Shown in pieces: positions 1-7,180 of a DNA stretch of 13,601 bases. The notes below the pieces were generated by a model. It did no database searches. It worked only from the letters and a program-made list of their open reading frames with translations, and was not told the origin of the DNA. This stretch comes from Gammaproteobacteria bacterium (GTDB lineage Bacteria > Pseudomonadota > Gammaproteobacteria > Chromatiales > Chromatiaceae). The DNA lies in contig JAHEHQ010000024.1 of the NCBI GenBank assembly GCA_024644505.1, positions 1-13,601 on the forward strand, in the 5' to 3' direction. How positions within the stretch are numbered: position 1 is the stretch's first letter; the number at the start of each line of letters is the position of its first letter. The position numbers were made by a program, and so were the translations under genes.

Positions 1-141
1 GAGGCCGACCGGGCAAGAATCCCCATCATTGCCAACGACGATAAAGAGAAGGCCACTGTTCAGGTCATGAGCACCATCATCGACGTCCTGGCGGAGAATT
101 TTGCCGCCACCCCTGAACAGGCCTTCGCCGAAGATCGCTGA
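1..141 (+). CDS. C-terminal end of an unrecognised protein (5' partial)
   Basis: Frame 1 is open from the window edge to a TGA at 139-141 and encodes the last 46 residues of a protein. The visible part is acidic and mixed alpha/beta in character: a hydrophobic strand (RIPIIAND), then a probable helix around VQVMSTIIDVLAENF, then a short polar tail. It has no membrane segment or metal motif. I do not recognise the family; a nucleotide-binding or DRTGG-like C-terminal fold is conceivable but cannot be supported from so little. Codon use matches the neighbouring genes, so this looks like a real gene end. It is separated from pstS by 249 bases that include a Pho-regulated promoter, so it is probably not in the pst operon. 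No convincing intrinsic terminator follows it. Confidence 0.6.
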   Translation, partial: EADRARIPIIANDDKEKATVQVMSTIIDVLAENFAATPEQAFAEDR

Positions 142-292
142 ACAACATGGGCTGATCCTGATATCCGATCCCATGAGTCCCAACGGACCGGTTGTCTCTC
201 CACTCCCACCCCCTCCTGATTCACGGCTTGCTGAACCTGCCTGCACACTGATCTTTGGTAGTTGGCGTGTGCCTGCTGATATGCGGGCCATC

Positions 293-348
293 TTGTAACA
301 AATCCGTAACCGAATCGTAATAAGGCGGTAACGCTAGTTATCTATATT
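293..348 (+). promoter_or_regulatory. Tandem Pho box array and -10 of the pst operon
   Basis: Four 7-base direct repeats lie exactly 11 bases apart: TTGTAAC (293-299), CCGTAAC (304-310), TCGTAAT (315-321) and CGGTAAC (326-332). This is the known PhoB pattern of 7-base half-sites with 4-base spacers; four in phase make two adjacent Pho boxes, room for two PhoB dimers. A TATATT hexamer at 343-348 begins 10 bases after the last half-site, the usual place of the -10 in Pho promoters where the box replaces the -35. The rest of the 142-390 spacer shows only a weak CATGGG/CCCATG inverted repeat (146-151/170-175). The pst operon is therefore expected to be induced by phosphate starvation. Confidence 0.88.
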
Positions 349-390
349 TGCTTTCCAGCAAAAATTTAATGCATTTCCCCAGGAGACCCC

Positions 391-1293
391 ATGAGTATGC
401 ACCCCCTTAAGACTTCGTTTGCCGTAACCGCCATCGTCTGTGCCTTTGGCGTTCAGGCCGCCGACAGAACCGTCATCCAGAACAAGGGTTCCGACACCCT
501 GGTCAACGTGGCCCAGGCCTGGGCCGAAGAGTATCAGAACGTCGATTCCAACGTCGCCATTGCCGTCTCCGGCGGCGGTTCGGGAACCGGCATCGCCGCC
601 ATGATCAACGGCACGGTGGACATCGCCAATGCCAGCCGCTCGATGAAGGAAAAGGAGGTCAAGACGGCCAAGAGCATGGGGCAAAACCCGATCGAGCACG
701 TGGTGGGATATGATGCCCTGGCCGTGTTCGTTCACGGCGACAACCCCAATGGCACCCTGAGCATCGAACAGATGGCACAGATCTTCGGCCGGGGTGGGAA
801 ATCCACCGCCTGGTCGGATGTGGGTGCAAAAGTACCGGGTTGCGGCAGCGACGAGATCGTGGTCGTCAGCCGTCAGAACAACTCCGGCACCTACGCCTAC
901 TTCAGGAAGGCCGTCCTCGGCGCCGCCGCCAAGAAGGGCGTCATCAGCAAGGGCAGCTTCCGCATGGGCACCCTCGACATGCACGGATCCAAGGACGTGG
1001 TCGACCTGGTGGAGAAGACCCCCTGCGCCATCGGTTACAGCGGCCTTGCCTATGCCACCGACCACGTGAAGATGGCCTGCATTTCCCAAGAGACCGGCGG
1101 CAGCTGCGTCTCTCCCAGCGTCAAGACCGCGAGCGATCGGAGCTACCCCATCGCCCGTCCCCTGTTCATGTACACCAATGGCGAACCCCAGGGTGAAATC
1201 AAGAAGTACATGGACTGGATCCTCAGCGATGTGGGACAGTGCATCCTGGTCAAGAAAGGCTATGCACCCGCCCGCGACGTGAGCTGCGGCTGA
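391..1293 (+). CDS. pstS: Periplasmic phosphate-binding protein PstS
   Basis: This is the substrate-binding protein of the high-affinity phosphate ABC importer. The 300-residue product has an N-terminal signal peptide (basic start, hydrophobic residues about 9-22, likely cleavage after VQA at 23). Phosphate-site motifs of the PstS family follow in order: GSDT (33-36), SGGGSGTG (60-67), DIANASR (77-83) and SRQNNSGTY (160-168). No lipobox is seen, so it should be soluble in the periplasm. The mature part has six cysteines (151, 212, 230, 239, 284, 299), unusually many, which could form disulfides. The ATG at 391 has AGGAG at 381-385 in front; a second ATG two codons later is possible. It is the first gene behind the Pho box array and is followed by a hairpin that may let it be made in excess over the membrane subunits. 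Confidence 0.96.
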   Translation: MSMHPLKTSFAVTAIVCAFGVQAADRTVIQNKGSDTLVNVAQAWAEEYQNVDSNVAIAVSGGGSGTGIAAMINGTVDIANASRSMKEKEVKTAKSMGQNPIEHVVGYDALAVFVHGDNPNGTLSIEQMAQIFGRGGKSTAWSDVGAKVPGCGSDEIVVVSRQNNSGTYAYFRKAVLGAAAKKGVISKGSFRMGTLDMHGSKDVVDLVEKTPCAIGYSGLAYATDHVKMACISQETGGSCVSPSVKTASDRSYPIARPLFMYTNGEPQGEIKKYMDWILSDVGQCILVKKGYAPARDVSCG

Positions 1294-1311
1294 TCCCATA
1301 CTTTCGTCTTC

Positions 1312-1345
1312 CCCGGCCGGCTTGTGTCGGCCGGGTTACTTTTTA
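1312..1345 (+). terminator. Hairpin terminator/attenuator between pstS and phoU
   Basis: CCCGGCCG (1312-1319) pairs perfectly with CGGCCGGG (1328-1335) around an 8-base loop, followed by TTACTTTTT. This has the form of an intrinsic terminator with an imperfect T-run. It lies inside an operon whose later genes have no other clear promoter, so it more likely causes partial termination, giving more PstS than the downstream subunits. An mRNA-stabilising role for the pstS 3' end is the alternative. Confidence 0.7.
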
Positions 1346-1405
1346 CCGGCGGTCCGCAACAGACATGGCCGGATACCAAGAAAACAGAAGCTGAGGCCCA
1401 TCTCC

Positions 1406-2485
1406 ATGACCCCCCATCTCGAAAAACGCCTGGAAAACGACCTGAACGAGATCCGCAGCCGGATAGCCGACCAAGGGAGACTAGCGGAAGAAGCGGTAAC
1501 CAAGGCAGTAAATGCCCTGCAGACCGGCAACCGGCAGCTCGCCTACGATACCGTGATGAACGATCATCCGATCAACCGCAATATGCGGTATATCGACCGC
1601 CTGTGCCACAAATTCATCGCGCTGCATCTGCCCAGCGCAGGGCACCTGCGACTGCTCTCATCGGCGATCCGGGTCAACATCGAGCTCGAGCGTGTCGGCG
1701 ACTATGCCGTCACCATCGCCAGGGAGGCGGCACAGCTGTCGGCACCGCCCTCGGGCACCATCGCCCGTGAACTGGAGCGCCTCGCCGGCGAAACCATGCT
1801 GATACTCAAGCAGGCCATCAAGTCCTTCAATGAACTCAACCTGGAGACTGCCAGAAGCACGGTTCTTCTGACTGGCCAGATGGAGCACAATCTGGACATG
1901 ATCTACGAGGAAATGATGTCCGAGAGCCAGCACCAGCAGATGAAGGACCTGTTGGCCGTCTTCGTGGTGTTCACGCAACTCAAGCGGGTCGCCGACCAGG
2001 CAAAGAATCTCTGTGAAGAGACCATCTTCGCCGTCAGCGGCGATCAGAAGCCGCCCAAGGTTTACGATGTCCTGTTTGTCGACGAGCAGAACAACCTTTA
2101 CAGCAAGCTGGCGGAAGCCGTGGCCCGCATCAACTTTCCGGGCAGCGGGCGTTACCGCAGCGCCGGCAAGACGCCCGCTGCCCAGGTGGATGAGAAACTC
2201 TGGTCTTTTCTGCAAAGCCGGGGCCTGGATGCGGTGGAGACCGGAACCACTGCGGTTGCGAATTTGACCCCACACGAGGTTGCGGAACAGACCATCATCA
2301 TCAGCCTGCAGGGCCCCATCGATAACTACTTCCCGTCGATCCCCTTTCACACCTCGGCATTGCAGTGGGACGTCGTGCCCGCGGAGGGTGTCAACAGCCC
2401 CGAGGATACGGACGCGTTGTACCGCGACCTGGCACTACGGGTAAGGCAGCTGATGGAGCTGCTGCGCGGCGAAGAGGCATCCTGA
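1406..2485 (+). CDS. phoU: PhoU-type regulator with a degenerate LMW-phosphatase/ArsC-like C-terminal domain
   Basis: Residues 1-212 form a PhoU domain of two helical repeats that normally couples Pst activity to PhoR. The first metal-site motif is clear (ELERVGDYA, 94-102); the second is weakened (LKRVADQAKN, 192-201, Lys for the usual Glu). E. coli PhoU is about 240 residues and ends there. This 359-residue protein continues: residues 219-325 resemble the low-molecular-weight phosphotyrosine phosphatase/arsenate reductase fold. VLFVDEQNNLYSKLAEA (222-238) matches the P-loop pattern VLFVCxxNxCRSxxAEA, followed by a YRSAG strand and LQWDVV. The catalytic Cys is Asp226 and the P-loop Arg is Tyr232, so it should not be an active phosphatase. 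The ATG at 1406 has GAGG at 1393-1396; the frame is open back to a TTG at 1322, but that lies in the terminator hairpin. phoU sits second in the operon, not last as in E. coli, and ends one base before pstC. Confidence 0.88.
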   Translation: MTPHLEKRLENDLNEIRSRIADQGRLAEEAVTKAVNALQTGNRQLAYDTVMNDHPINRNMRYIDRLCHKFIALHLPSAGHLRLLSSAIRVNIELERVGDYAVTIAREAAQLSAPPSGTIARELERLAGETMLILKQAIKSFNELNLETARSTVLLTGQMEHNLDMIYEEMMSESQHQQMKDLLAVFVVFTQLKRVADQAKNLCEETIFAVSGDQKPPKVYDVLFVDEQNNLYSKLAEAVARINFPGSGRYRSAGKTPAAQVDEKLWSFLQSRGLDAVETGTTAVANLTPHEVAEQTIIISLQGPIDNYFPSIPFHTSALQWDVVPAEGVNSPEDTDALYRDLALRVRQLMELLRGEEAS

Positions 2486-2486
2486 A

Positions 2487-3419
2487 ATGAACCAGGACAA
2501 CCCCACAATGCCGGATAAAGCGGCGGCATTCGACCAGCGCGACAGAGACTGGTACATCGACAAGGCGGTACAGGCCATCGTTTTCCTCGGCGGCATCTCT
2601 GCCATTCTGTTTATCATCGGAATCTTCGTGTTCATCACCAAGGAGGGCCTGGGATTTCTGCTGCGGGATTTCAGCTTCTCGGAATTCTTCCTCTCCCCCT
2701 GGTGGGAACCCACGGACGAAGATGAACCGACCTACGGCATTCTGGCACTCGTGGCCGGAACCGCCAGTGTTACCGGCCTTGCCATGCTGGTGGCGATTCC
2801 TTTCTCACTGGGGGCCGCCATTTACGTAGGCGAATTCGCCACGGGCAAGAAACGGGAGTACCTCAAGGTTCTCGTGGAACTGCTTGCTGCCATCCCGTCT
2901 GTGGTCTGGGGTTTCATCGGCCTGTCGATCATGAACCCATTGATCATCGAACTGTTCGATGTCCCGGTGGGCCTTAACGTGCTCAATGCGGGTGTCATTC
3001 TCGGCTTGATGGCTGCACCCATCATGACCTCTATTGCGGAAGATGCACTCAAAGCGGTTCCGGACAGATACAGAGAGGCGGCGGAAGCCCTGGGGGCAAC
3101 CCGCTGGCAGGTGATATTCAAAACGGTCGTGCCCGCCGCCAAGAACGGTCTGCTGGGCGCAGTACTGCTGGGTGTAGGCCGCGGTTTCGGCGAGACCATG
3201 GCGGTCCTGATGGCCACGGGTCATGCAATCAACTTACCCGGCAGCGTCTTTGACTCCGTCCGTGCCCTTACCGCCACCATCGCCGCCGAACTGGGCGAGA
3301 CAGCGGTGGGTTCACCCCACTATGAAGCGTTGTTCACCATCGGGATATTCCTGTTCGTGGTCACCTTCATCATCAACCTGAGTGCGGACCTTATCGTTCG
3401 CGGCGTCCGAAACCAGTGA
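2487..3419 (+). CDS. pstC: Phosphate ABC transporter permease PstC
   Basis: This is one of the two inner-membrane channel subunits. The 310 residues hold about six hydrophobic segments (roughly 29-50, 84-113, 128-149, 166-183, 222-243, 282-303), close to the E. coli PstC size of about 319 and unlike the much longer Pseudomonas-type PstC. The EAA loop that docks onto the ATPase is at 196-216 (REAAEALGATRW through the final VVP), followed by GRGFGETMAV (231-240), typical of PstC. The ATG comes one base after the phoU stop, indicating translational coupling; no strong separate ribosome site is visible. A second ATG at residue 8 is possible. It should pair with PstA and with the two PstB subunits. 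Confidence 0.95.
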   Translation: MNQDNPTMPDKAAAFDQRDRDWYIDKAVQAIVFLGGISAILFIIGIFVFITKEGLGFLLRDFSFSEFFLSPWWEPTDEDEPTYGILALVAGTASVTGLAMLVAIPFSLGAAIYVGEFATGKKREYLKVLVELLAAIPSVVWGFIGLSIMNPLIIELFDVPVGLNVLNAGVILGLMAAPIMTSIAEDALKAVPDRYREAAEALGATRWQVIFKTVVPAAKNGLLGAVLLGVGRGFGETMAVLMATGHAINLPGSVFDSVRALTATIAAELGETAVGSPHYEALFTIGIFLFVVTFIINLSADLIVRGVRNQ

Positions 3420-3448
3420 TTGAAACCAATTTCTAACGAGGCCCCCTG

Positions 3449-4324
3449 ATGGAAATGTTCTCGGAATCTCTTCTCAACAAAAAGAACAAGCGGATACAGT
3501 CGCTGTACCGTTCACTGTTCATGATGATGACGTTGCTGCTCATCCTGCCGGTGCTTGTCATCCTGAGCACCCTGATCTACAAAGGCGGCAGCATCATATC
3601 CGTCGATTTTCTCCTGACAGACCCGATCAATGGCATGACCGCCGGCGGCATCTTCCCCGCCCTGTTCGGTACCGTCTGGATAGTGACGGTGGCACTGATC
3701 GCCTCCGTGCCCCTCGGCGTCGCCGCTGCGATCTATCTCAGCGAATACGCCGGCGACAACTGGTTCACCCGGGCCATCAACCTGGCCATCATCAACCTGG
3801 CGGGTGTCCCTTCCATCGTGCACGCACTGTTCGGCGTCGGCGCCTTCGTCATCTTCTTCGGCTTTGGCACCAGCATCCTGTCCGCAAGTCTGACGCTTGC
3901 CATCATGACCCTGCCCGTGGTGATTGTTGCCACCAAGGAGTCCCTGGAGGCCGTACCCATCGCCTTCCGGGAGGCCTGCTGGAACATGGGAGCCACCCGC
4001 TGGCAGACCATTCGCCGGGTGGTGCTGCCCAATGCGGTCAGCGGCATTCTCACCGGTGTTATCCTCGAGGTGTCCAGAACCACCGGCGAGACCGCGCCCA
4101 TCATGTTTACCGGCGCCGCCTTCTTCCTGCCCTTCCTGCCCCAGAGCGTGTTCGACCAGACCATGGCCATGTCGCTGCATCTGTTCGTCGTTTCCACGCA
4201 GGTGCCCAACGTGCCCGATGCACTGCCCTACGGCGTGGCGCTGGTGCTGATCGCCATGGTTTTGATCATGAACAGCATCTCCATCGCCTTTCGCATGCAC
4301 CTGAGAGGCAAGAAAAAATGGTAA
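3449..4324 (+). CDS. pstA: Phosphate ABC transporter permease PstA
   Basis: This is the second channel subunit of the phosphate importer, 291 residues (E. coli PstA is about 296). A basic N-terminus is followed by a hydrophobic segment (23-44) and about five more across the protein (around 70-97, 112-137, 143-162, 197-213, 262-281). The EAA loop is at 174-194 (REACWNMGATRWQTIRR, then VVLP), and the PstA-type TTGETAPIMFTG follows at 211-222. The start has CGAGG at 3437-3441. The 3' end overlaps pstB1: the ATG of pstB1 lies within the last codons of pstA (shared bases 4318-4324), so the two are translationally coupled. The PstC and PstA docking loops differ, which would allow each to prefer a different PstB. 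Confidence 0.95.
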   Translation: MEMFSESLLNKKNKRIQSLYRSLFMMMTLLLILPVLVILSTLIYKGGSIISVDFLLTDPINGMTAGGIFPALFGTVWIVTVALIASVPLGVAAAIYLSEYAGDNWFTRAINLAIINLAGVPSIVHALFGVGAFVIFFGFGTSILSASLTLAIMTLPVVIVATKESLEAVPIAFREACWNMGATRWQTIRRVVLPNAVSGILTGVILEVSRTTGETAPIMFTGAAFFLPFLPQSVFDQTMAMSLHLFVVSTQVPNVPDALPYGVALVLIAMVLIMNSISIAFRMHLRGKKKW

Positions 4325-5115
4325 GCACAGCAGAAAACATGGAAACAACGGCGGTACAGGAAACACCGAAACTCAAGGTATCCAACCTCGCCATCAGCTA
4401 TGGTGATACCACCGTCCTGAAGGATATCAATCTGGAGGTAAAGACCAACGAGATCTTCGGCATCATCGGTCCGGCCAACTCGGGTAAGACCTCGTTTCTG
4501 AAGGTGCTGAACCGGATGGATACCTTCAACAGCAACATGTCCTTCGAGGGAGATGCGTTCTTCAACGGCCTCAACACCCGGGACCTGCGCAACCTCTATG
4601 CCCTGAGGAGCCGCGTGGGTGTGGTTTTTCCGCTCCCGGTGGGGCTGCCCCTGACCATCTACGAGAACGTGGCGCTCTCTCCCAGGCTGCGTGGCGTGAA
4701 GTCGAAAGAAGACCTGGACATCATCGTGGAGCGCTGTCTGATGCGTGCCGCACTCTGGGACGAGGTCAAAGACCGCCTCAACTCCCTGGGAAGCCTTCTC
4801 TCGGGAGGTCAGCAGCAGCGCCTGACCATCGCCAGGGCCCTCTCCCAGGAACCCGAACTGCTGATGCTGGATGAGTTTTCCATCGCAGTGGATCCGGTTA
4901 CCACGATGCGTATCGAAGACGTGCTCAAAGAGCTGAAACAGGAGATGACTATCATCCTGGTCACCAACCTGGTGCAGCAGGCGCGGCGTCTGGCGGACCG
5001 TACCGCTTTTTTTCTCAACGGCGAGTGCGTCGAGATAGGCGATACGGAGGAATTGTTCACCGGCAATGTCAAAGACGAACGTACCATCGGATACATCGAA
5101 GGAAAATTTGGGTGA
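4318..5115 (+). CDS. pstB: Phosphate ABC transporter ATPase PstB1, with degenerate Q- and H-loops
   Basis: This is a PstB-family nucleotide-binding subunit of 265 residues. Walker A is GPANSGKT (51-58, Lys present), the signature is an intact LSGGQQQR (161-168), and Walker B with the catalytic Glu is LLMLDE (181-186). The family C-terminus is present (GYIEGKFG). Two residues needed for hydrolysis are changed: the Q-loop Gln is Pro105 (VVFPLP where PstB usually has MVFQKP; codon CCG at 4630-4632), and the switch His is Asn217 (VTNLVQQ for VTHNMQQ; codon AAC at 4966-4968). The D-loop is also altered (IAVD for SALD). It can probably bind ATP but hydrolyse it poorly, while donating a good signature to a partner. 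Its start overlaps the pstA stop. pstB2 follows after 101 bases; the two are likely partners. The PstB family assignment is firm; the heterodimer is inference. Confidence 0.93.
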   Translation: MVSTAENMETTAVQETPKLKVSNLAISYGDTTVLKDINLEVKTNEIFGIIGPANSGKTSFLKVLNRMDTFNSNMSFEGDAFFNGLNTRDLRNLYALRSRVGVVFPLPVGLPLTIYENVALSPRLRGVKSKEDLDIIVERCLMRAALWDEVKDRLNSLGSLLSGGQQQRLTIARALSQEPELLMLDEFSIAVDPVTTMRIEDVLKELKQEMTIILVTNLVQQARRLADRTAFFLNGECVEIGDTEELFTGNVKDERTIGYIEGKFG

Positions 5116-5183
5116 GCCCAACCTACAGGGACGTACCTTTGCAATAAGGTCAAATCGCCACACATTAAAATGAAGGTTTAAAA

Positions 5184-5209
5184 AGAGACCGGCTCAGTCT
5201 CTCCCAGGA
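5184..5209 (+). promoter_or_regulatory. Small hairpin just upstream of the pstB2 ribosome site
   Basis: AGAGAC (5184-5189) pairs with GTCTCT (5197-5202) around a 7-base loop, four bases before the AGGA (5206-5209) that serves the pstB2 ATG at 5217. There is no T-run, so this is not a terminator. The 101-base pstB1-pstB2 gap also holds a weak ACCTT/AAGGT inverted repeat and no Pho box. The hairpin could adjust translation or be an RNA-processing site; the function is a guess. Confidence 0.3.
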
Positions 5210-5216
5210 ACAAAAT

Positions 5217-6020
5217 ATGAACACTGCCACCGCGGAAAAACTCGAGACACCGGCTGCTGAACTGGCCATCCGGACCCAGAAGCTGGACCTCTGGTATGGC
5301 ACCTTTCAGGCGCTGTTCCAGGTCGATCTGGATATCAAGAACGGGATCATCACCTCACTGATCGGGCCGTCGGGATGTGGTAAATCCACTTTCCTGCGCA
5401 GCGTCAACCGGATCAACGAACGCCTCGGCTACGTGCGTATCGAAGGCACCATCGATGTATTCGACAAGAATATCTATGACGCCGACGTGGAACTGGTGCA
5501 GTTGCGTAAACAGATAGGGATGGTATTCCAGCGCCCCAACCCCCTGCCCGCGAGCATCCGCGACAATATTCTTTATGGCCACAGGCTCCACTACACGGGC
5601 AAACGGCTGTCCCGCAGTGACCAGGACGATATCGTCGAAGACGCCCTGCGTCAGGTACTGCTCTGGGACAAGGTCAAGGACCGGCTGCACCGCAAGGCGA
5701 TCGACCTCTCCCTCGAGGAGCAGCAGAAACTCTGCATCGCCCGGCTGTTACCCGTACAACCCCAGATCCTTCTGATGGACGAACCCTGCTCGGCCCTGGA
5801 TCCGAAGGGCACCGAAGCGGTGGAGGAGTTGATCTGGGAACTTCGCGGCAAGTACACCATTCTCATCGTAACCCATAACATGGCACAGGCACGCCGGGCG
5901 AGTGAGGAGTGTATCTTCATGCTCATGGGCAAGGTGGTGGAGCATACGGCAACGGAAGACCTCTTCGTTACACCCAAGCACCAGGAAACCGCGAATTACA
6001 TCGAAGGCCGGTACGGCTGA
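5217..6020 (+). CDS. pstB: Phosphate ABC transporter ATPase PstB2, with degenerate signature motif
   Basis: This is a second PstB-family ATPase, 267 residues, ending in the family tail NYIEGRYG. All of its own nucleotide-site motifs are canonical: Walker A GPSGCGKST (50-58), Q-loop VFQRPNP (103-109, Gln105), Walker B LLMDEP (185-190) and the switch His in VTHNM (218-222, His220). The D-loop SALD is also normal. The ABC signature is not: LSGGQQQR is LSLEEQQK (164-171; codons CTC TCC CTC GAG GAG at 5706-5720), losing both glycines that contact ATP in the partner. Alone as a homodimer it should be impaired; with PstB1, whose signature is intact, it would form one complete site. AGGA at 5206-5209 precedes the ATG. 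It is the last gene of the operon and is closed by a strong terminator. Confidence 0.93.
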   Translation: MNTATAEKLETPAAELAIRTQKLDLWYGTFQALFQVDLDIKNGIITSLIGPSGCGKSTFLRSVNRINERLGYVRIEGTIDVFDKNIYDADVELVQLRKQIGMVFQRPNPLPASIRDNILYGHRLHYTGKRLSRSDQDDIVEDALRQVLLWDKVKDRLHRKAIDLSLEEQQKLCIARLLPVQPQILLMDEPCSALDPKGTEAVEELIWELRGKYTILIVTHNMAQARRASEECIFMLMGKVVEHTATEDLFVTPKHQETANYIEGRYG

Positions 6021-6056
6021 GCCGACTCAAACACGCTCGAGGCTGGCTGAGGAGAA

Positions 6057-6088
6057 GGGCCGGTAACGAAAGTTACCGGCCCTTTTTT
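6057..6088 (+). terminator. Intrinsic terminator of the pst operon
   Basis: A perfect 11-base-pair stem, GGGCCGGTAAC (6057-6067) with GTTACCGGCCC (6072-6082), is capped by a GAAA tetraloop and followed by six Ts (6083-6088). It lies between pstB2 and the convergent phoR. Read on the - strand the tail is only TTCTCC, so it should be weaker for phoR transcripts. Confidence 0.95.
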
Positions 6089-6100
6089 ATGGGTATATCG

Positions 6101-7180
6101 CTACTGTGGCAGGTGCCTGGATTCGGGGAAATTGCACCTGAAGCTGCTACCTTTGCCCGGCTCGCTCTCAATCTTGAGCTGCGCATCATGGCGGGTCAGC
6201 ACATGCTTTACGATGGCCAGTCCGAGCCCTGTACCCCCGCTCTGCCGGGACCGCCCCACGTCCACCCGGTAGAAACGCTCCGCCAAACGGGGAATATGCT
6301 TCGGGTCAATGCCAATGCCGGTATCCTTGACGAGAAAACAGGGACCGCGCTTGCTCGCCCACCATCGAAGATAAATGGAGCCCTCCACCGGCGTGTAGCG
6401 CACCGCATTGAACACCAGGTTGGAAAAGGCGCTCTCCAGTTCCGATATGCAACCCTGCAGTTTGAGGTTTCTGTCGATGTCTGCCGTTATCTGGTGCTGC
6501 CCCCCGCTCAGGGTCTGCGCCTCGTCCTTGATCATCTCCAGGATCCCGGGCACGTCCACGCAATCCTTTCCGTCGGTATTTCCCGGACCTTCCAGCCGGG
6601 ACAGCAGCAGCAGGTCACCGACAATGCGCTGCATTCGCCCCGTCTGCTGCCGCATCTGTTGAATGGCGTTCTGCCAGGCATCCAGACCGGCATCGCCACT
6701 CTCCCCCATGCTCTCGAGATACCCGTGAATCACGGTGAGGGGGGTGCGCATTTCGTGGGAGACATTGGCCACGAAATCCTTCCGCACGGTTTCCAGTTGC
6801 TGCAAACGGGTGACATCCCTGGCCTGCAGCAGGAACTTGGCCTTTCCGTAGGGTACTATCCGAACATCCAAACGAATACTGTCATTTACCGGTGAAGTTA
6901 TCTGCAACGGGTGCTGATAGTTAGCCGCCGCATAATAGTCCTGAAACTTCGGATCCGGGATCAAATCATTGATCATCCGACCCCTGTCCCGTTTGCGTTC
7001 CAGGCCGATCACCTGCCGGGCCACGATGTTGCCCCACTCAACCTGGCCCTTGTCGTTGAATACGATCGTGGCATCGGGCAGCGCCTGCGTGGATTTGTGA
7101 AAACCACTGAGCAGATGCCTGAGTTTTCTTTTGCGTTTTTGCCCCCTGACGCGCATAGCCAAATGCTTCCACAACTGCAT
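6101..7180 (-). CDS. phoR: PhoR phosphate-sensing histidine kinase lacking the N-terminal membrane region
   Basis: This sensor kinase phosphorylates or dephosphorylates PhoB. The 359 residues match E. coli PhoR in order: a basic linker (GQKRKRKLRHL), a PAS domain (about 30-125), an H-box with the phospho-His in NVSHEMRTPLT (His142), an N-box (SNLVFNAVRYTP, 253-264), a G1-box (DTGIG, 286-290), an F-box (ERFYRVD, 301-307) and a G2-box (GGTGLGLAIV, 315-324). E. coli PhoR (431 residues) has two membrane helices before this linker; here there are none. Upstream of the ATG the frame hits a TGA after 11 codons, and phoB ends only 54 bases away, so the missing part is not encoded nearby. The ribosome site is weak (GGA about 9 bases ahead), suggesting coupling to phoB. 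It is probably cytoplasmic, or held at the membrane by PhoU/PstB. Confidence 0.94.
   Translation of the reverse strand: MQLWKHLAMRVRGQKRKRKLRHLLSGFHKSTQALPDATIVFNDKGQVEWGNIVARQVIGLERKRDRGRMINDLIPDPKFQDYYAAANYQHPLQITSPVNDSIRLDVRIVPYGKAKFLLQARDVTRLQQLETVRKDFVANVSHEMRTPLTVIHGYLESMGESGDAGLDAWQNAIQQMRQQTGRMQRIVGDLLLLSRLEGPGNTDGKDCVDVPGILEMIKDEAQTLSGGQHQITADIDRNLKLQGCISELESAFSNLVFNAVRYTPVEGSIYLRWWASKRGPCFLVKDTGIGIDPKHIPRLAERFYRVDVGRSRQSGGTGLGLAIVKHVLTRHDAQLKIESEPGKGSSFRCNFPESRHLPQ

Noticed and set aside
146..175. CATGGG/CCCATG inverted repeat as terminator of the first gene
   Set aside because: The 6-base stem with an 18-base loop and no T-run is too weak to call a terminator.
334..1299. Long open frame opposite pstS
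   Set aside because: It is the antisense shadow of a well-recognised PstS gene, has low-complexity composition, and runs over the pstS promoter region. Similar long shadows opposite phoU, pstA, pstB1 and rep were left out for the same reason.
1322..1405. 28-residue N-terminal extension of PhoU from a TTG
   Set aside because: The TTG is in the loop of the pstS terminator hairpin and lacks a ribosome site. The ATG at 1406 has GAGG in front and matches the PhoU N-terminus.
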